Of a DNA stretch of 11,805 nt, positions 8,073 to 11,805 are shown piece after piece; within the stretch, counting starts at the first letter, position 1, and the number at the start of each line of letters is the position of its first letter. The notes beneath the pieces are model-generated. The model worked only from the letters and a program-made list of their open reading frames with translations, searched no databases and had not been told where the DNA came from. The DNA comes from S009-33 sp041694255 (lineage in GTDB: Bacteria; Patescibacteriota; Gracilibacteria; Absconditabacterales; Absconditicoccaceae): assembly GCA_041694255.1 (NCBI GenBank), contig JASMTN010000040.1, positions 1-11,805 of the forward strand. The letters are read 5' to 3'. Made by a program: the position numbers and the translations under genes.

Positions 8073-8127
8073 TTATTTTACAAATAAATCATAATATATT
8101 TTTAATATTTTCATTTTCTCAAGATTG
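8073..8127 (-). pseudogene. Decayed glycosyltransferase 3' tail C
   Basis: The minus strand carries the string AATGAAAATATTAA, then TATTATGATTTATTT, an A-rich end and TAA (8073-8075). This aligns with the last codons of the glycosyltransferase at 5268-6452 apart from small gaps. In one frame it reads QSGENENIKN, where the intact protein has QFSWNENIKK. A one-base insertion moves the end (YYDLFVK) into another frame. No glycosyltransferase body is recognisable to the right. It stands directly before the promoter of an ATPase gene, like the other tails. Confidence 0.65.
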
Positions 8128-8222
8128 GATTTTTAATATCCATATTTTTAATTATAAACTTTTAAATACTTTTATAGTTTGTATATATTTTTAATTTAAA
8201 ATCAATTTATTATAGTATAATA
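8128..8222. other. Non-coding AT-rich spacer
   Basis: This stretch lies between the decayed glycosyltransferase tail and the promoter of the plus-strand gene. It is almost pure A and T, with stop codons in the frames I checked and no structured RNA that I can recognise. It may hold more of the decayed glycosyltransferase, but I could not align it. Confidence 0.4.
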
Positions 8223-8250
8223 TTGACTAAGTTATAATTATGTATATAAT
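8223..8250 (+). promoter_or_regulatory. Promoter of the membrane-protein gene at 8286
   Basis: TTGACT (8223-8228) and TATAAT (8245-8250) are separated by 16 bp. This is the best match to a sigma-70 type promoter in the window. The start codon is 35 bp downstream, across a leader made of AAAAAT repeats. Confidence 0.6.
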
Positions 8251-8262
8251 TAAGTAAGATTT

Positions 8263-8285
8263 AAAAATAAAAATAAAAATAAAAA
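8263..8285 (+). repeat. (AAAAAT)n leader repeat directly before the ATG
   Basis: Three to four hexamer units of AAAAAT fill the leader between the promoter and the start codon at 8286. No Shine-Dalgarno sequence is present. The A-rich tract may aid ribosome loading by staying unstructured. A short repeat here could also vary in length between cells. Confidence 0.5.
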
Positions 8286-9392
8286 ATGGATAATAAAAAA
8301 GATGTTCTATTGTTAGATTTATATATATTTGAATTTTTTCTCTCAAAAGTTGAGAAATGAATTTTTAATTATATTAGTTTTGAGTCATTATATAATAAGT
8401 TGGATGATAGATTTAAAAAAATGTTTTCAAAGGAAGATGTAAGGTCTAGGATATTTTATTATAATGCTATTTGAAAATTAAAGATAGAAAATATTCCTAA
8501 AAATTTACAACTTATTGAAGAGAAGGTTAGATTTTTTGATATAGATTTTAATGAAATTTTTAGCTTGTGAAAGATGGTACAAAAAGAAAATAATTGAAAA
8601 AAAGTTTTTATTAAAGATATGTCTCACATAGAAGTGATAGAAGAAAATTATTATAAATATTTTTTAAAAGTAAAGATAACACCTGAAGGTATATCATATA
8701 TTGATAATATAAAAGAAGATATTAAAAAACAATGACTTATATATCAAAGTTTTAATTATATGAAAAATTGAATAGAAAAAGTATGAACCTTAAAATCAAC
8801 TATATGAATCATGATAACAGCTATTATACTGATTTGAATGTTTGTTTCTCCTTGAAATATTAAGAATATATTGGACAAAACACCTTTATTATCATCTATA
8901 ATAGATAGTTCTATATTGGAATGATTTGAGGATATTGAAGATACTAATAATGAATTTTATAAAAATCTAGAAGATATGCAAGGTAGAGATGATGTAGATA
9001 ATCCTATATTAGAAAAAATTAAAACATTATGAATTAAAGATATTAAAGTTAAGCATATATCAGATAATGAAAAAATATATAAAATAATATTAAATAATAA
9101 AGATGAAGAACTTATTAAAATCACTAAGAATAATGGAGTTTTTAATATAAAATATCCAAATTTTGAAGATTATAAAAAAGAAAATATTGATAAAAAAGAA
9201 TTATATGAAAAACTAAAAAATGAGTGCAATAGTCTTGAAGATGTAAATAAGAGAATTAAGGATTATATGGAAGATGTAAAGTACTTAAAAGAACATCCTG
9301 AAAGTGAATATTATGATAATTTACCTATATATCAAAAAAAAATAGACATATTGAAAGAGCTTAGAAAAGAATATAATAATGTAGAATTTTAA
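8286..9392 (+). CDS. Single-pass membrane protein of unknown function
   Basis: The protein has 368 residues when TGA is read as Gly; I do not recognise the family. Residues 1-165 are charged and helix-rich, with a possible winged-helix-like end (YFLKVKITPEGISYIDNI, roughly 130-147). One hydrophobic segment at about 172-190 (TIGIMITAIILIGMFVSPG) is the only clear membrane span. The remaining ~175 residues are very rich in Lys, Glu, Asp and Asn and end in likely coiled-coil helices. There is no N-terminal signal peptide, so the N-terminal half is probably cytoplasmic and the C-terminal half outside, as in anti-sigma-like or sensor proteins, but that comparison is only topological. It has its own promoter, diverges from the ATPase/glycosyltransferase operon, and lies 89 bp before the AbrB gene, which also has its own promoter. 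Confidence 0.8.
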
Positions 9393-9421
9393 AAAACACT
9401 TACTGTTTAGTTTATTATTAC

Positions 9422-9449
9422 TTGAATTAAAAATAAGAAAAGTTATACT
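9422..9449 (+). promoter_or_regulatory. Promoter of the AbrB-adaptor unit
   Basis: TTGAAT (9422-9427) and TATACT (9444-9449) have a 16-bp spacer, 32 bp before the AbrB start. The -10 box is part of a perfect tandem repeat (9441-9458). The unit probably includes the adaptor lipoprotein gene, which starts 31 bp after AbrB and has no clear promoter of its own. Confidence 0.55.
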
Positions 9450-9458
9450 AGTTATACT
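9441..9458 (+). repeat. Perfect tandem repeat AGTTATACT x2 at the promoter
   Basis: Two adjacent 9-bp units overlap the -10 box of the AbrB gene and the likely transcription start. AbrB-type proteins often repress their own promoters, so this is a candidate operator; a duplicated -10 giving two start points is an alternative. Confidence 0.5.
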
Positions 9459-9481
9459 TTTAATGTTTTAGTATTAAAAAA

Positions 9482-9697
9482 ATGGCTAATAAAAAAGAAT
9501 GTAATATGAAACTTTGTTCTATAACAACTATATGACCTAAATGACAAGTTGTTATACCAAAAGATGTAAGAGAAAAACTTAATCTTAAACAGTGAGACAG
9601 TGTAAGTATATTACTTAAAGATGATAAGTATATTTGAATTGTAAGAAATGTTGATGTTAAAGAACTTATGGAATATATAAGCAATATCGAAAATTAA
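9482..9697 (+). CDS. AbrB/SpoVT-type DNA-binding protein
   Basis: The protein has 71 residues. The core SITTIGPKGQVVIPKDVREK (about 13-32), followed by LNLKQGDSVSILLKDDKYIG, is the swapped-hairpin AbrB/MazE/SpoVT domain, which binds DNA as a dimer. Several conserved glycines, including those of GPKGQ and QGD, are TGA codons. Proteins of this size act as transition-state regulators or as antitoxins. No toxin gene (PIN, MazF) lies next to it, so a simple regulator of the following adaptor gene, or of itself, is more likely. It is the first gene of a probable two-gene unit, with the adaptor lipoprotein starting 31 bp downstream. A tandem 9-bp repeat at its promoter may be its own target. Confidence 0.9.
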
Positions 9698-9728
9698 TTT
9701 TATTTATTTTAAAACCAATAATTTAATT

Positions 9729-11672
9729 ATGAAAAAAATAACCTTACTTTTAATTGCAAGTTTAGTGCTATCTTCTTGTTGAATTAAGGAAGAAAATCAA
9801 ACTAACAAGCAAGCAAAACAAGACTTTTATATACAAACAGAAGATGTTAATGATTTTTCAAACAGCACAGAGATTAAAAAAACTTGAAAGATATTGCCTT
9901 CTTCTATTGTAAATGTATCTGCAAAAGCAAATTGACAAATTTCAAATATTCTTGTAAAAGAATGAGATGATGTTAAAAAATGACAGATATTAGCAAAACT
10001 GGATGATAGTATATCAAACTATTATCTTAAACTACAAAATGCTAAAAACAATCTAGAAAGAGCAAAGATAAACCTTGAATCAACTACTATAACTTTAGAT
10101 AAAACCATACAGGATGCACAGTTAAATCTAGATAAAGCTAAAAATAGTTATTATATAGCTAAAAAAGATGCAGATCAATCTATAAAAAGTTCTGAAAAAA
10201 ATCTTGAACAAATGAAAATAAATTTGGATAATTCTAATTTATCACAGGATACTTCAAAAGCAAGTTTGGATTTAGAAAAAGCAAAACAAAGCTTAGCTAA
10301 GCAAGAACTTGATTATGAGAATAAACTTAGATCTGATAAGGAAACTATCTTGTCTTATATAGCATCTACAAAGGAAAAGTACTCAAATTTAAAAACTACA
10401 AATGATGATATACTAACTTTTGCTGATGAACTTCTTTGAGTTTCTGACCTTAATGAGAATGAAAATGATAGTTTTGAAGATTATCTAGGTGCAAAAGATA
10501 CAAAAAGGCTACAAGATACTAAGAATAAGCTTAGAGATTTGTTAAAAAATAAGGAAGAACTTCTTTCTCAAGATTTAGATAATTTGAATATTGATAACCT
10601 AATTGTTACTATAAATAAGTTAGATAGTACATATAAACAACTTATAAGCTTGCTTGATGATATAGAATATGTACTAAACCATAGTGTAACATCTTCATCT
10701 TTTTCTTCTTCAACTATAAGTTCTTATCTTGCTTCTGTAAATTCATACCAAGCAAATATCAATGGTAAGTATACAGCTTATGTAGGTTTTCAATCACAAG
10801 TTTCAAGTTTTTTAAATACTTATGAAAAAGCTCAAGAATCATTAAAAAAGTCTATAGAGCTTACTAAAAAAGATATACAAATACTTGAAAATACACTAAA
10901 TACACAATCAAGCACAAGCACTATAAGCTACCAACAAGCAAAATTAAATCATGAAAAGACAGTATTGGCACTTGAAGATAAACTTAATAACTTAAAGATA
11001 GTTGTTAAAAATGCAGAAAATGCATTGGAAAATGCTAAAAAAAATAGAACAGTAAACATTAAAAAACTTCAAAATGCTATAAGCAGTGCACAAGTTTCTT
11101 ATAATGAGATGGCTGATCAAGTTAGTAAACTAACTGTTAGGTCACCAATAGATGGTAAAGTATCAAATGTTGATATAAGTTTATGACAAGATGTATATAC
11201 AAATAATAATATGTTTGAACTTATACAATGAAACACAACAGAGATTAAAACATCATTGAGTGAAAATGAAATTGATATGATATGAGATACTGTAAAAGTA
11301 CATTATAATTGAAGATATCTTACTTGAATAGTATATAGTATATCTGACCTTGCAAATAATAATCTAAGTTATGATGTTAAAATAAGATTAGATAATAATA
11401 CTAACATTTTTTGAGATGTAGTTGACGTTTTTTTTCCTATAAAAACTAATAGTTTATTACTTCCTTTAAATATTGTACAAACTTGAGATGATGGTAATGG
11501 TATAGTTCATGTATATAAAAATTGAAATATAATTTCTAAACAAGTTGAATTATGAAAAGTATATGGTTCTAAAATGGAGATTATTTCAAATATAACTTGA
11601 AGTATAATAACTTCAAATATAGAAAATTTTGATGAAACTAAGTATAAGTTACAAGTTGAAAGTAGCAAGTAG
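9729..11672 (+). CDS. HlyD/RND-type efflux adaptor (membrane fusion protein), lipoprotein, unusually long
   Basis: The protein has 647 residues, against about 350-450 for ordinary MacA/AcrA-type adaptors. Residues 1-18 form a lipoprotein signal with lipobox LSSC (Cys18). The first half of the biotinyl-lipoyl-like domain, at about 52-93, contains ANGQISNILVKEGDDVKKGQ with Gly69, Gly79 and Gly85 all TGA. The second half, at about 468-500, has LTVRSPIDGKVSNVDISLGQ. Residues 94-465 form an exceptionally long, Lys/Glu/Asn/Ser-rich helical hairpin broken by a Ser/Thr-rich stretch (SSSFSSSTISSY). After 500 come beta-barrel and membrane-proximal domains. It should work with an inner-membrane ABC (MacB-like) or RND pump, possibly encoded just beyond the right edge. 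Under the standard code the gene breaks into false fragments such as 10212-10439 and 10539-11186. It follows AbrB by 31 bp. Confidence 0.92.
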
Positions 11673-11682
11673 CAAAACTAAC

Positions 11683-11757
11683 TGTCATTTTAACCAAAGC
11701 AAAGTGGAAAAATCTAATAAGGATAAAAAAGATCTTTAGACCTTGCTTGAGATGACA
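11683..11757. repeat. Long imperfect palindrome with TGTCAT/ATGACA ends, possible terminator
   Basis: The left arm begins TGTCAT (11683-11688) and the right arm ends ATGACA (11752-11757). Inner matching blocks are AAGCAAaG against ccTTGCTT and AAAaATCT against AGATcTTT, around an A-rich loop. It lies 10 bp after the adaptor gene stop, so a folded RNA could end or stabilise the transcript. The TGTCAT-AGC-AAG-ATCT layout resembles a dispersed palindrome seen in many unrelated bacterial genomes (canonical arm beginning TGTCATTCTGAGCGAAG), here drifted towards A and T. That comparison is from memory. Confidence 0.6.
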
Positions 11758-11791
11758 ATAAAAGTTAATCTTTAAATTTTAATATTAATAT

Positions 11792-11805
11792 ATGAATAAA
11801 AAATA
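11792..11805 (+). CDS. Possible start of a further gene (MNKK...), cut by the right edge
   Basis: ATG AAT AAA AAA follows an AT-rich leader, like the other starts here. Four codons are too few to identify. If real, an ABC or RND transporter subunit would fit the adaptor gene before it, but this is only a guess from context. Confidence 0.3.

Noticed and set aside
7976..8194. Plus-strand open frame across the ATPase start and the intergenic repeats
   Set aside because: Its apparent open length comes from AT-rich repeats; it overlaps a real start codon and promoter and has no domain.
9460..9684. Minus-strand open frame opposite the AbrB gene
   Set aside because: The plus-strand AbrB domain is clear; the opposite frame is a shadow.
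9698..9728. Separate promoter for the adaptor gene
   Set aside because: The 31-bp gap is too short for a full promoter, and no -10 box at a sensible distance is visible.
10212..11186. Two or more separate coiled-coil proteins within the adaptor gene
   Set aside because: The breaks are TGA codons. Reading them as Gly gives one continuous adaptor from 9729 to 11672 with matching lipoyl halves at both ends.
9729..11672. TGA as tryptophan (code 4, Mycoplasma-like)
   Set aside because: TGA falls on invariant glycines of Walker A and lipoyl motifs, whereas conserved Trp positions use TGG.

Overview
The window comes from a very AT-rich bacterium (by eye a fifth to a quarter G+C) that reads TGA as glycine. 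Under the standard code every gene here breaks into short pieces. With TGA as glycine they close into full-length proteins, and TGA falls on invariant glycines: the last Gly of all three Walker A motifs, three glycines of a lipoyl-like domain, and the Gly-rich N-terminal loop of the glycosyltransferases. TGG still encodes Trp. This is genetic code 25, known from Candidatus Absconditabacteria (SR1) and Gracilibacteria (BD1-5) of the CPR/Patescibacteria. I found no CGN arginine codon and only five CG dinucleotides. No start codon has a convincing Shine-Dalgarno sequence.

Layout, minus strand, read from right to left (8001 down to 1): AAA_14/DUF4143 ATPase (8001-6733); small winged-helix gene with a frameshift (6748-6499); glycosyltransferase (6452-5268); second AAA_14/DUF4143 ATPase (5182-3971); archaeal-type ATPase_2/DUF234 ATPase with a PD-(D/E)XK-like C-terminus (3856-2456); then three tightly packed glycosyltransferases (2387-1281, 1277-132, 114 to beyond the edge). 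The glycosyltransferases look like part of a surface glycan locus that the ATPase genes have entered.

Layout, plus strand: a single-pass membrane protein of unknown function (8286-9392), an AbrB-type DNA-binding protein (9482-9697), and a very long HlyD/RND-type adaptor lipoprotein (9729-11672). These are followed by a long palindromic repeat (11683-11757) and probably the first codons of another gene at the right edge.

The most interesting structure is how the ATPase genes sit. Each has its own promoter (TTGAxx, 16 bp, TATAxT), and the -35 box lies within about 1 to 15 bp of the stop codon of a glycosyltransferase 3' end. One of these 3' ends belongs to the intact gene at 5268. The others are orphan tails with no gene body: at 3922-3958, at 2394-2462 (where the tail also supplies the ATPase stop codon), and a decayed one at 8073-8127. 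Two tail copies form a 37-bp direct repeat (36/37 identical) that brackets one ATPase gene. This suggests repeated insertion of self-contained ATPase cassettes at, or recombination through, glycosyltransferase 3' ends. The pattern is read from the sequence; the mechanism is inference.
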